DNA of 64,000 nucleotides from Ruminococcus flavefaciens (GTDB lineage: Bacteria > Bacillota > Clostridia > Oscillospirales > Ruminococcaceae), in NCBI RefSeq assembly GCF_900108555.1, contig NZ_FNWV01000013.1, positions 1 through 64,000 on the forward strand, in the 5' to 3' direction. Below are positions 1 through 8,464 of the stretch, piece after piece. Position 1 is the first letter of the stretch, and every line of letters starts with the position of its first letter. A program made the translations under genes and the position numbers. The notes under the pieces are model-generated. The model was not told where the DNA came from, ran no database searches, and was given only the letters and a program-made list of their open reading frames with translations.

Positions 1-269
1 TTTCTCTCGACCGCCTCTCAGGACAGCTTTAATATTATATCACAAATCATTTCCTTTGTCAATACCTTTTCGGAAATTTTTTCGATTTGTTTTTTTCGCC
101 CTCCGCTTCGTCCTTACGCCTCCAATGCTGCCCCAGCAGTCTTACTTTTCTGCGTCTCTCCCTCGCGGTGACTTATTTATTATAGCAGGTTTGCCATGAA
201 ATGTCAACACGTTAATTGTGCCAACCTTATCTGTTGTAATTTGCCGAATTGTGTACATTTTTACAACTC
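1..269. other. Intergenic stretch, no gene recognised
   Basis: AT-rich sequence downstream of the leftmost gene. Several T-runs and a short C-rich patch around 100-165 are visible. I see no ORF with a ribosome binding site, no tRNA and no convincing terminator. It may hold the promoter of a gene beyond the left edge. Confidence 0.4.
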
Positions 270-1379
270 TTACGTAAACATCATTGTAAGGCAGAGTTCC
301 TGCTCGTTTTCTTTTAGCGTAAATGTCACTTCTCCGTTGTATTCATAGCCAGATTCATCAAGAAGATTGAAGATATTTTCCTCTGTAATGAAGCTCTCTC
401 TGAATCTCTCGTAAGTCTTTGAATCTGAAAAACGTATCTCTATCGTTCCGTTTCCGTTTGACAATTCTCTGCGAACTATTTCTTCCGCTTTCTCTACCGA
501 ATCGGCATACAGTCCGCGCTTCACATAATAGTTCCACTTATTGCTGACGCACGGAAACGGCATGAATAACGTATCATCGGCATAATGCGTTTTTGAGAAA
601 TCCGCATCGGAGCACAGGAAATACATCTGTCTTGTTTCTCCGACAACATCTGTATCCGCCCATGTTACGTCGATATTGTACCATTCGCCGTCTATTTTCA
701 CCTGATTCCACGCGTGGTTCTCACCTTTGTCGGTAGTACCTGTTATGACCACGCTTTGAAGTCCCAGCTTCCCTGCAAGCAAGTTGAAAGCCTTTGCGTA
801 GCCCTCGCAGTTCGCTTCACCTCTTACAAGGCAGCCGTAGACAGTTGACGCAAATTCGCTGTCATCACCTGTTATATACTGGCATTTCCTGACAATGAAA
901 TCATTGATATATCTTGCTTTCTCCTCATCATTTGTAAGCTCGTCTGCCTCGGACATGAAAGCCTCCAGCGCACCTGCAAGATCCTGTTCTTTCTGATGAG
1001 GTCTTGTTATGTCTCTGTACGCTATCTTCGCATCACGAACTTTCTGAGCCGTATAATAGACAGAATCAAGATAATAAAATGCACTTTCCTGCTTTTCAAG
1101 TATGCAGTAGATCTTGGAGTAGGTATTGCCGTCTACCTCATAGGGCAGAGGTATCTCTTCCTTTCTCTCGCATATTCCACGGTAAAGTGCAGTATATATA
1201 CTTTTCTCCTTTGTTGTGAGCTGGCTGTATATCGGTCTCATAGCCTTTTCATCTGCTGTGAGGTACTCAGCGTTGGGATAGCTCTTCATGATGCCCGAGC
1301 GTTTGATATAACGCCACGACATGAACAGACAGCCGACACATACGATACAAAGGATAACTGTTATCAGTTTCTTTCCCAA
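270..1379 (-). CDS. Membrane-anchored transglutaminase-like (papain-fold) protein
   Basis: This 369-residue protein has one N-terminal membrane segment (about residues 5-22) and a transglutaminase-like core. The Cys-His-Asp triad is readable as Cys191 in NCEGYA, His222 in NHAWN and Asp237 in YNIDVTW, so the core is probably an active cysteine protease or amidase facing outside. Domains of this class cleave or cross-link peptides or wall material; the substrate cannot be read here. The start is a TTG at 1377-1379, preceded by GGAG that lies inside the end of the upstream NYN gene. The two genes are one base apart and probably translationally coupled. Confidence 0.75.
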   Translation of the reverse strand: MGKKLITVILCIVCVGCLFMSWRYIKRSGIMKSYPNAEYLTADEKAMRPIYSQLTTKEKSIYTALYRGICERKEEIPLPYEVDGNTYSKIYCILEKQESAFYYLDSVYYTAQKVRDAKIAYRDITRPHQKEQDLAGALEAFMSEADELTNDEEKARYINDFIVRKCQYITGDDSEFASTVYGCLVRGEANCEGYAKAFNLLAGKLGLQSVVITGTTDKGENHAWNQVKIDGEWYNIDVTWADTDVVGETRQMYFLCSDADFSKTHYADDTLFMPFPCVSNKWNYYVKRGLYADSVEKAEEIVRRELSNGNGTIEIRFSDSKTYERFRESFITEENIFNLLDESGYEYNGEVTFTLKENEQELCLTMMFT

Positions 1380-1380
1380 A

Positions 1381-2301
1381 TCAGTTCTCCGTGATCATAA
1401 CTGTGTTGTTCCGTATTTTGAATGACGGCAGATTTTCTACGAATTTGCTGAATTTTGAATAGCCATAGGACTTTACATCAAATCCGGGTATCTTTGCGCA
1501 GAGCTGTTTTTTCAGCTCGCCAAGATTGTAGCCTTTGCTGCCGTTTGTGCGGACTATAGCCGCAAGAGTATTTTCTATCCTTTCAAGGTCAGTCATGCTG
1601 GTCTTCTGTGATACCAGTATGCTGCTGCCCTCCTGACGAAAACTGAGTCCGTCAAATTCCTTGAGGAACTGTGAAAACTTTGAATAGCCGTAGTTTCTCA
1701 CATCGAAATCGGGATAGCGGTTGAGAAGTCTGCTTCCCAGCTCGCCTATATTTATCTCGTCCCTCAGATTTGCATTTTCGGTTATTATTCTTACTATGGC
1801 TGTCTCAAGAGACTTGAGCTCAACCTTTTCGAGCTTTTCGCTCTCAACAGTGCTCTGGATATCCTCATCAGCAAGTATCTCAAGGTACTTGAATGCGTTG
1901 CAGGCGGTACTGAAGGGCTTCGGAGTCTTCTGCTCGCCCATGCCTATTACGTGCATACCCGATTCACGCAGACGTATAGCAAGTCTTGTAAAGTCGCTGT
2001 CACTGGAAACGATGCAAAAGCCGTCAACGTTATGGGAGTAAAGTATGTCCATAGCGTCGATTATCATTGCCGAGTCGGTCGCATTTTTTCCCGTGGTGTA
2101 GCTGTACTGCTGTACAGGGGTGATAGCATTGTCAAGAGCCATATTCTTCCAGCCTGCAAGATTTGGTCTCGTCCAGTCGCCGTAAACTCTTTTGTAAGTT
2201 ACAACTCCGTAGTTCGATACCTCATCGAGAATATATTTTGTATATTTTGCCGCAACATTATCTGCATCTATCAATACTGCATATCGTGTTTCTTTTTCCA
2301 T
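1381..2301 (-). CDS. NYN-domain (LabA/DUF88-like) RNase with two OST-HTH/LOTUS domains
   Basis: The 306-residue protein opens with a NYN/PIN-like nuclease fold. The acidic metal-site motifs are LIDADN near residue 10, TDSAMIIDAMD and VSSDSDFTRLA. Two OST-HTH (LOTUS) RNA-binding modules follow, at about residues 165-225 and 240-300, each with a matching D-V-x-x-Y-G-Y-S-K-F-S signature. Proteins of this architecture are thought to bind and cleave structured RNA. An AGGAG lies 7 nt before the ATG. It is co-transcribed with the transglutaminase-like gene downstream. Confidence 0.8.
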   Translation of the reverse strand: MEKETRYAVLIDADNVAAKYTKYILDEVSNYGVVTYKRVYGDWTRPNLAGWKNMALDNAITPVQQYSYTTGKNATDSAMIIDAMDILYSHNVDGFCIVSSDSDFTRLAIRLRESGMHVIGMGEQKTPKPFSTACNAFKYLEILADEDIQSTVESEKLEKVELKSLETAIVRIITENANLRDEINIGELGSRLLNRYPDFDVRNYGYSKFSQFLKEFDGLSFRQEGSSILVSQKTSMTDLERIENTLAAIVRTNGSKGYNLGELKKQLCAKIPGFDVKSYGYSKFSKFVENLPSFKIRNNTVMITEN

Positions 2302-2325
2302 TTTCTCACTCCTGTATTTTATACC

Positions 2326-2462
2326 CGCGCAGCGGAATGTGTTATATTTATTAATGCCTATTCAATAAATATGTTGCGCAAATTCCCATTTATTTAAAGA
2401 ATTTGTGCTCCCTGAACGCAGTTCAGGGCAGTCTCCGCACAGCGGAATGTGATATATTTATT
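2326..2462. repeat. Pair of 27-bp imperfect direct repeats
   Basis: Copies at 2326-2352 and 2436-2462 share CAGCGGAATGTG followed by TATATTTATT and differ at two positions. Between them is a perfect 8-bp hairpin (CCCTGAAC 2410-2417, GTTCAGGG 2421-2428). They lie upstream of the NYN gene and may belong to its control region or be a decayed mobile repeat. Confidence 0.6.
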
Positions 2463-2492
2463 ATAACATTTATATAAGATTTTGTATATAGT

Positions 2493-2532
2493 AATTCCGC
2501 ACAAAGACAAAGAGCCGTCTTTGTGCGGAATT
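2493..2532. repeat. Perfect 16-bp inverted repeat (40-bp palindrome)
   Basis: AATTCCGCACAAAGAC at 2493-2508 is matched exactly by its reverse complement at 2517-2532 around an 8-base loop. No T-run follows on either strand, so it is not an ordinary terminator. Confidence 0.75.
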
Positions 2533-2592
2533 AAGACACTGCCAAGCCGACAGTATAATATTATGCGGTATTTTTGCAATTATTACCATAAG

Positions 2593-2630
2593 AAAAAGTC
2601 CTGAACAAAAAATTGTTCCAGGACTTTTTA
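2593..2630 (-). terminator. Rho-independent terminator of the three-paralogue operon
   Basis: AAAAAGTCCTG pairs with CAGGACTTTTT through a long stem with AACAA/TTGTT inside. T-runs lie on both sides. It follows directly after the stop codon at 2633. Confidence 0.85.
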
Positions 2631-2632
2631 TA

Positions 2633-3151
2633 TCAATATTTAAAGATCTGTCCGTTATGCTCAACGCCGTCTTCCGACCACTTAAAATCGCTGAAGCTCT
2701 TATCGGAATAGAAAATGCGCTCATACTCAAACATACCGCTTTTGCGATATACAGAACGGCTTTCCTTTTCTTCGCTCTCTCCGTCTACATAATAAAGGGT
2801 ATGCTTTCCGTCAGGGCTTTTCATGCTGGCAAGAGACTCGCCCAACCAGTCAGTACCGAAAATGAGAAAAGAAAAACCGAGCGCACCGAGGAATACCAGT
2901 GAAAGCACAGACGGAAGTCTTTTGCCGCCGTATTGTCTTTTCCATATCTGTAAAAAAGCCATAAATGTTCCCAGACACAAAAAAGCAGGTGCAGCCAGTG
3001 CAAGTACGTTCACCATGAACCTTTCCGTAAATTTCCAGATAGCAATAAGCTCGTTGGTATCACCGATGAATATCATAAGGCATATCATTGCTGTGAGGCA
3101 TAATATACCAAGTGTAAGGAATAACCATTTCAATGCTTTTATCAGTTTCAT
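2633..3151 (-). CDS. Membrane protein with C-terminal SPDGKH-type domain, paralogue 1
   Basis: The 172-residue protein has about three hydrophobic segments (residues 10-30, 43-65, 80-102) and a soluble C-terminal domain starting at SPDGKHTLYYV. The domain ends in a W-S-E-D-G...G-Q-I-F pattern that reads as a small beta domain. It is the last of three tandem paralogues (2633-4292) that share the fold and the SPxGxHxxYY motif, and resembles uncharacterised DUF5412-like proteins. No function can be assigned. It is followed at once by a terminator. Confidence 0.6.
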   Translation of the reverse strand: MKLIKALKWLFLTLGILCLTAMICLMIFIGDTNELIAIWKFTERFMVNVLALAAPAFLCLGTFMAFLQIWKRQYGGKRLPSVLSLVFLGALGFSFLIFGTDWLGESLASMKSPDGKHTLYYVDGESEEKESRSVYRKSGMFEYERIFYSDKSFSDFKWSEDGVEHNGQIFKY

Positions 3152-3208
3152 TTTTTGACCTCTTTTTTCATAAAATTATAAAGATTATTGCTGCATAGAT
3201 AAGTGAAA

Positions 3209-3745
3209 TTATTTTTGAGATATATTATCAAGCAAATCGTATTCAAAAATCTCACCGTCAAGAGACAGTGCATCGTCTTTCCATTCTATATCGTCCAGAG
3301 CACCTGTATCCGTACTTTTGATAATGTAATACGTGTGACCGTTGCCCTTGCGCAGCCACGCAACATCACCTGTTTCTTTGTTCCTCACATAATAAACAGA
3401 GTGATTGCCATTAGGACTTTCCAGCTCATGCATAAAGTATCCGATGTGACCGCCTGTAATGGCGTAGATAAGTCCAAGAGCACCTCCGCAGATAAGAGCG
3501 ACAAATCCAAGGATTATAACGCCGTTTTTGTTTGCGCGTATCCTTTCCACAAGGGAAATAACAGCTGCTGCTCCGATAAAAAGCGGTATACCGATGAAAC
3601 AAAGATTACTTATAAGGCTTTCAGGCATTCCGCAGAAAACTCTGAGAGTTTTCTCATCAACACCACTATTGGTAGTTTCAAAATAACATACACCGCCGAC
3701 ACAGACCAAAGCCGCCAACAATAAAACTATTTTCAGTATCTTCAT
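3209..3745 (-). CDS. Membrane protein with C-terminal SPNGNH-type domain, paralogue 2
   Basis: Middle copy of the tandem trio, 178 residues from the chosen start. The ATG at 3743-3745 is preferred because GAGG lies 6 nt upstream; a longer TTG start lacks this. It has three hydrophobic segments, then SPNGNHSVYYV and a C-terminal IEWKDDALSLDGEIFEY stretch equivalent to the end of its neighbours. Sequence identity to the neighbours is modest, so the duplication is old. Confidence 0.6.
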   Translation of the reverse strand: MKILKIVLLLAALVCVGGVCYFETTNSGVDEKTLRVFCGMPESLISNLCFIGIPLFIGAAAVISLVERIRANKNGVIILGFVALICGGALGLIYAITGGHIGYFMHELESPNGNHSVYYVRNKETGDVAWLRKGNGHTYYIIKSTDTGALDDIEWKDDALSLDGEIFEYDLLDNISQK

Positions 3746-3767
3746 ATTCTGCCTCAACAATTATATA

Positions 3768-4292
3768 TTATTTGTCATCATAAGGAGAACACGGAAATTG
3801 CTTTCCGTCAACATTAAGCATTGCATCTCCCCACTCTATTTCAACAGGTTCATCGCTTGCAAACAGATACTCATAGGTAAATGTTCCTACTCTGCGGTAG
3901 TAAACGCATTTCCTACCCGATCCGGTATCCTTTGCAATGTAGCTTACAGAGTGTCTGCCTCCGGGACTTACAACCTTGTGTGCCCTTACGTATATATCAT
4001 CATCTTTTGACAAACAGAACATGAGCACAGCTGAACCGACCAAGACAAATGCTCCGAACAGCCAGAGCCCTTTATGCTTTTCGCCATTCTTTATTTTTTC
4101 AATAAAGAGCGCAAATGAAGCTGCTCCAAGGAAGAACGGCACCAGCAGGAACAGTACCCATTCCACAAAAGCCTCTCTGAAACCGAATATCAGAATTAGG
4201 TCTTTCGTAATACTGTCAAAAAATCCCACAGTAAAGCAGGCAATAACGCTGAGCAGTGCCAGAACAAGAGATGTTGCTTTAAATTTTTCCAT
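3768..4292 (-). CDS. Membrane protein with C-terminal SPGGRH-type domain, paralogue 3
   Basis: First gene of the tandem trio, 174 residues, with hydrophobic segments near residues 8-26, 40-62 and 76-95, then SPGGRHSVSYI and a final IEWGDAMLNVDGKQF. The start has GGGG 7 nt upstream. The gap to paralogue 2 is about 22 bp. The trio lies just downstream of the tRNA operon terminator. I found no strong promoter of its own, so read-through from the tRNA promoter is possible. Confidence 0.6.
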   Translation of the reverse strand: MEKFKATSLVLALLSVIACFTVGFFDSITKDLILIFGFREAFVEWVLFLLVPFFLGAASFALFIEKIKNGEKHKGLWLFGAFVLVGSAVLMFCLSKDDDIYVRAHKVVSPGGRHSVSYIAKDTGSGRKCVYYRRVGTFTYEYLFASDEPVEIEWGDAMLNVDGKQFPCSPYDDK

Positions 4293-4335
4293 TTTTTTAC
4301 CCCTTTTAGTATTTATCCCTATTCCCCCATATTAA

Positions 4336-4368
4336 TTAAAAAATCCCGAAACTATTGCTTCGGGATTT
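4336..4368 (-). terminator. Terminator of the tRNA operon
   Basis: AAATCCCGAA (4341-4350) pairs with TTCGGGATTT (4359-4368), followed on the minus strand by a T-rich run. Confidence 0.85.
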
Positions 4369-4399
4369 ACGTAATACCAAGGTTATTACCCCAGTACTA

Positions 4400-4475
4400 T
4401 GGAGCGGATTACGAGGCTCGAACTCGCTACCTCCACCTTGGCAAGGTGGCGCTCTACCAGATGAGCTAAATCCGC
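4400..4475 (-). tRNA. tRNA-Gly(GCC)
   Basis: A full cloverleaf reads on the minus strand. The acceptor is GCGGATT/AATCCGC with encoded CCA, the anticodon loop is CTTGCCAA (GCC), and the T-arm has GTTCGAGCC. It is the last of four tRNAs in one operon. Confidence 0.95.
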
Positions 4476-4505
4476 ATTGTATATAGAACGCATTTGCGTT
4501 CTATA

Positions 4506-4581
4506 TGGTGCTTCCGGTCGGAATCGAACCAACGACACGGGGATTTTCAGTCCCCTGCTCTACCGACTGAGCTACAGAAGC
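4506..4581 (-). tRNA. tRNA-Phe(GAA)
   Basis: Cloverleaf with acceptor GCTTCTG/CGGAAGC, anticodon loop CTGAAAA (GAA), GTTCGATTC T-loop region and encoded CCA. Confidence 0.95.
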
Positions 4582-4585
4582 GTGT

Positions 4586-4662
4586 TGGCGACCCCGAACA
4601 GATTCGAACTGTCGACCTCCTGCGTGACAGGCAGGCGTTCTAACCAACTGAACTACGAGGCC
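4586..4662 (-). tRNA. tRNA-Asp(GTC)
   Basis: Cloverleaf with acceptor GGCCTCG/CGGGGTC, anticodon loop CTGTCAC (GTC), discriminator G as expected for tRNA-Asp, and encoded CCA. Confidence 0.95.
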
Positions 4663-4665
4663 ATG

Positions 4666-4741
4666 TGGTGGGGACTACAGGGCTCGAACCTGTGACCCTC
4701 TGCTTGTAAGGCAGATGCTCTCCCAGCTGAGCTAAACCCCC
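4666..4741 (-). tRNA. tRNA-Val(TAC)
   Basis: Cloverleaf with acceptor GGGGGTT/AGTCCCC, anticodon loop CTTACAA (TAC) and encoded CCA. First tRNA of the operon, directly downstream of the promoter at 4798-4826. Confidence 0.95.
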
Positions 4742-4797
4742 ACATCGCATTGCTTTATTCTGTCGTTTCAGGTGTCTTATCCCTGACGACGAAAATA

Positions 4798-4826
4798 ATT
4801 ATACCACAGTATTTTCAATTTGTCAA
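4798..4826 (-). promoter_or_regulatory. Sigma-A promoter of the tRNA operon
   Basis: On the minus strand TTGACA (4821-4826), a 17-bp spacer ending TGTGG and TATAAT (4798-4803): a perfect consensus promoter with an extended -10. Confidence 0.9.
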
Positions 4827-4939
4827 GCATTTTTTGAAAAAAATTTCAGATTTTTTTAAAGAAGTCTGGAAAAGCCTATTTTAAGCAAAAAATATGCAAT
4901 GATATCGCTCACTGATCTCTAATAAATATCAGCCAACAG

Positions 4940-4977
4940 AAAAGCCATAGCATCTCTGACCGTGAGACGCTATGGCT
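4940..4977 (-). terminator. Terminator of the 5017-5298 gene
   Basis: AGCCATAGC (4943-4951) pairs with GCTATGGCT (4969-4977), with a further TCTC/GAGA inner stem. A short TTTT follows on the minus strand. Confidence 0.7.
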
Positions 4978-5016
4978 GAAATTTATCATTCCCGTACCGT
5001 TAAGCACGATACTGTC

Positions 5017-5298
5017 TTAGTTTTTAAGAGCCTTTTCAAGCCACACGCTTGCGATATCGAGTGCCTCATAGAGACCGCACTCACGCTCTGTATTCTTAAC
5101 GAAAGCTTTCAGGGGGTTGGGCTCGTTGGTATCCATCTGAACGACTCTTACCTTTGATGTGACCTTTTCGCCGTTTTCTTCTTTTGTATCGAGTATCTGA
5201 ATAAAAATAACGTAAGGATCAGACATAAAGCCGTAGTATATGTCGTTGCCGCTTCTTACCAGAGGGTAGCCCTTATATGTGTTGAATTTTGCGTTCAT
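5017..5298 (-). CDS. Conserved small hypothetical protein
   Basis: This 93-residue soluble protein contains YKGYPLVRSGNDIYYGFMSDPYVIFIQI and ends LYEALDIASVWLEKALKN in two segments I recognise as a conserved clostridial pattern without known function. It has a strong AAGGAGG 8 nt before the ATG. It is separated by 20 bp from the DUF4340 gene upstream and could be the last gene of the ABC exporter operon. No catalytic motif is visible. Confidence 0.65.
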   Translation of the reverse strand: MNAKFNTYKGYPLVRSGNDIYYGFMSDPYVIFIQILDTKEENGEKVTSKVRVVQMDTNEPNPLKAFVKNTERECGLYEALDIASVWLEKALKN

Positions 5299-5318
5299 TA
5301 TATAACCTCCTTGGAATT

Positions 5319-6848
5319 TTACCAGTTTTTAATGTAATCCTCTCCTGTGCCTATGCGCTTGATATTTTCTATGAGGGTATTCACATAGGACTTCGTACAA
5401 TAGTACTTGCTCTCCCCGTTTATAACAATAAGAGAACGCATTAAAGAATCATCATAGAATTCATATGTTGTAGATGTTTTTGTATGGTCATCATAATACT
5501 GCAGAACTGCCATTGGTTCGCCGTCGGGAACAGGCACACCAACTGCAAATTCCTCTGCATTTGTACCTGTAAGGAACGAATAGAACAGTCTGTATCTTTC
5601 AGAGTCGAAATCCTCACCGTTTTTCTTTACAATGAAATCACTCGACTTGGGACTGTCGGGAATATTGTCCTTATCCTTCGGACTTATGATAAACATTATA
5701 TCCTCGTCTGCGTCTTTCACAGACATCTCGGTGATGTTCCATACATAGTTTGTGATAAGCAGACGTGTAACTATGTCTATCGGATTGACAGTAAGCCATT
5801 TAGCATTGTCAACAGGAACGATGAATATCACCTTTCCCCCTTCAAACATAGCATTGCTGCACTTATTGCCATTGTCGTCCGTAAACGGCTCACTTAACAG
5901 AAGCTTATATGTGTTTCCGTCATCGCAGTCCATAGTTACAGTGCAGAAAGGTGCATCAAGACCTGCTTTTTTGATATCCTCGTCATTGCAGTCAACAGCA
6001 TCGATACCGGAAGCCGTAAGACCGAACATACCTGTTGTGATATCTGTGGACTTTTCTACGGCAAGATAGCTCTCTACAGGAGATACCAGCTTATGTGAAG
6101 CAGAAGTACCGCCTGATTTCTTGTCACTGCTTGCATCATCGTATTCGATAAGCATATCCTCGTCCATATCGCCGCGCTGTATCCTCAGACTTTTAATGAT
6201 AGGATATTCGTTATTTTCAGGCTTTGCCAGCATGACCTTTGAGATAAAGTCCTTCTGTCCTTTCTTGAAGTCCTCGATAGTTCCCGCACTTACGATATAT
6301 ACGTCTTTTTTGCCGTCGACCATACAATAAGTCGCGTCACCCGAAGGCGTATCGTCACCTAAATAAAGCTTGACCTTATTGCCTGACTCATAGGTCAGTT
6401 CCACCTCTGCGGCAGGGCTGTCAAGTCCGTATTTACTAAGGTCATCACAGCCCTCGGCAATGAGTTCCTTTGCCTGCAAGCCGTTTCCGTCATTGATAAG
6501 GGACGTTAACTTTGAAGTATCCGCGTTTATATCATCACCGTTTTCAAATGTATAAACAGTGACAGTCTCTCCCTCATCATTCCGGATCTCTTTCATTACT
6601 ATATTAAGAACGCCTTCGCTGTTCTTGATAACAGCACTTTTTACAACTGCATTCTCATCGCCGTTATCGCTGACGAGGACAGTACCCTGTCCCACAGCCT
6701 GAGTAGCAATAAGCTCCATTGTGGAATTAGTGTTGTTATTGCCGCCCTTTCCTTCTTCGGGAGTAAGCTTCATGTAGGCATATCCGCCTCCCAGCATAGC
6801 CGCAAGGACTGCGCTGAGAGCGATGATGCCCTTTGCCTGTTTTTTCAT
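5319..6848 (-). CDS. DUF4340 domain protein, Gld-type ABC exporter accessory
   Basis: The 509-residue protein has a single N-terminal membrane helix (about residues 6-25). The rest is extracytoplasmic, rich in beta-type segments such as YGLDSPAAEVEL and GLDAPFCTVTM, which are typical of DUF4340 repeats. Such proteins accompany GldA/GldF/GldG-like ABC systems. The ATG overlaps the stop of the GldG-like gene by 4 bp (ATGA), so the two are translationally coupled. The substrate is unknown. Confidence 0.75.
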   Translation of the reverse strand: MKKQAKGIIALSAVLAAMLGGGYAYMKLTPEEGKGGNNNTNSTMELIATQAVGQGTVLVSDNGDENAVVKSAVIKNSEGVLNIVMKEIRNDEGETVTVYTFENGDDINADTSKLTSLINDGNGLQAKELIAEGCDDLSKYGLDSPAAEVELTYESGNKVKLYLGDDTPSGDATYCMVDGKKDVYIVSAGTIEDFKKGQKDFISKVMLAKPENNEYPIIKSLRIQRGDMDEDMLIEYDDASSDKKSGGTSASHKLVSPVESYLAVEKSTDITTGMFGLTASGIDAVDCNDEDIKKAGLDAPFCTVTMDCDDGNTYKLLLSEPFTDDNGNKCSNAMFEGGKVIFIVPVDNAKWLTVNPIDIVTRLLITNYVWNITEMSVKDADEDIMFIISPKDKDNIPDSPKSSDFIVKKNGEDFDSERYRLFYSFLTGTNAEEFAVGVPVPDGEPMAVLQYYDDHTKTSTTYEFYDDSLMRSLIVINGESKYYCTKSYVNTLIENIKRIGTGEDYIKNW

Positions 6849-8434
6849 TTATTCTTTCTCCTTAACAGTACGATAACACCGACAGCAGCAACAATGCACG
6901 GGATCACCCAGATAACGATGATCTTTATAACATTTGATTCCTTGAGAGTCGGTCTTATAAACGACTGCTGTAAATTCTTATCGGGAACGATAACGCCGCT
7001 TTCCTTACCTGTCATGTTATTAATGATATTAAGGACAACATTGCCGTTATTATATGCAGTGCTCTGTGTAAGGTATGTGCTGCTTGTCATTGCCGCACTT
7101 CCCATTACAAGGACGCTGCTTGTCATTGTCTTTATCTGATCTGTACGCTGCTTCTGTGAAAGCATTACAACTGTCTTTGCGCCTTTTTCACCAGTTGCAG
7201 TTTTCATATCCTTCATATCAACGGTATAAGACTCGTCGCATGATTTGAGAACTTCCTTTACAACGTCCTCATTATTCTTTTTCAGTAATGTGATCTCTCT
7301 TGCAAAAGGAGCGATGATAGGCAGCTTCTCGTTAGAAAGCTTGCCAACAGAGTCGGGATCGTTTACATTGACCATAATGTTTGAAGCGTACTGTTCAGCA
7401 TTTTCCTCATCGATTATGATGCTGTTTTCTACCTTTATGCTCCAGTCAGCAAGGAATTCGTCGATATTGGTAAGATCTGTCGATGAAAGATCAGGGACAT
7501 ATATCATGCTCTTGCCGTAATTACCGCCGTTTTTAAGGAAATCATCAAGCTTTGTGATGATAGTTGGGGTAAAGTCAACGGAAGGAGTATAGATAACTAC
7601 CATATCGTACTTGGCAGGATCAAGCTCATCTGTAGCTATGTCGATATCTGTACACTCATAACCGTTCTTTGCAAGGAGCTTATCCTCGAAAGAAGCGATA
7701 ACATAAGAATAATTATCGGCATTGTATACAGAAGCACCGTTCATGGTCTTTACGAAAGCCACGCTTACAGGGTGTGCATCTGTAACATTCAGGATAGCAG
7801 AAGTAAGTGTGCTCTCACCAACGAAATTCAGGCTCTGTGTTGACTGATTTGGGGCGATCATATTCTGCACTTCAGCCTCAGTAAATACTTCGACCTTATC
7901 TCCCGAAGAAACAATGATATTATTATGTGCAATATCGCCTGTAAAGTTCTTCTTATACTGGTTTATGATGTCAGGATCCTTATCCATATTGACATATTTT
8001 ACATTGATGCTGCCTTCGCCCTGCTCGGCATATACCGAGTATTTATCAAGTATCTCGGGTATGATCTCAAAAGGGATCTCGATAATGATACCATTGTTGG
8101 CATACTCTTTCTCGATACTGTTTCCGAGATCTTCAAAATAGCTTCTTTCAGCAGTAACAACGATGTCAACGTCCTTTTTCAGTGACTTTACGGCATTGAT
8201 CGACTGCTCTGTAAGCTCATATCTGTTATCTGGAGTTATATCCAGCTTCATAGGTTTGCGCTTAGCCATTATGCCCAGCATGATATTGAGCACAACAACT
8301 ATAGCAGTAACGAGAGCAATGGTAGTATAGAACATAGCACCGTATTTAAGCTTCTTGTGGTTCTTCTTTGCAGGAGCTTCTTCGGTAACTTCTGTTCCGC
8401 TTACCTTTGACTCATCAGTATCTTTTATACTCAT
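6845..8434 (-). CDS. GldG-like ABC transport auxiliary protein
   Basis: This protein of about 529 residues has a membrane helix near residues 30-55, a large external region and a second helix at the extreme C-terminus followed by RRKNK. That is the layout of GldG-family auxiliary proteins with an ABC-type uncharacterised transport domain (SLNFVGESTLTSAIL, VYTPSVDFTPTI). The ATG at 8432-8434 is chosen over an upstream TTG because GGAAGG fits it better. It lies between the permease gene (8465) and the DUF4340 gene in the operon. Confidence 0.75.
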   Translation of the reverse strand: MSIKDTDESKVSGTEVTEEAPAKKNHKKLKYGAMFYTTIALVTAIVVVLNIMLGIMAKRKPMKLDITPDNRYELTEQSINAVKSLKKDVDIVVTAERSYFEDLGNSIEKEYANNGIIIEIPFEIIPEILDKYSVYAEQGEGSINVKYVNMDKDPDIINQYKKNFTGDIAHNNIIVSSGDKVEVFTEAEVQNMIAPNQSTQSLNFVGESTLTSAILNVTDAHPVSVAFVKTMNGASVYNADNYSYVIASFEDKLLAKNGYECTDIDIATDELDPAKYDMVVIYTPSVDFTPTIITKLDDFLKNGGNYGKSMIYVPDLSSTDLTNIDEFLADWSIKVENSIIIDEENAEQYASNIMVNVNDPDSVGKLSNEKLPIIAPFAREITLLKKNNEDVVKEVLKSCDESYTVDMKDMKTATGEKGAKTVVMLSQKQRTDQIKTMTSSVLVMGSAAMTSSTYLTQSTAYNNGNVVLNIINNMTGKESGVIVPDKNLQQSFIRPTLKESNVIKIIVIWVIPCIVAAVGVIVLLRRKNK

Positions 8435-8464
8435 CTGTATCAAAACCTTCCTTTCATGAATAGA

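Noticed and set aside
4477..4695. ORF across the tRNA cluster
   Set aside because: It overlaps three tRNA genes on the opposite strand and has no SD.
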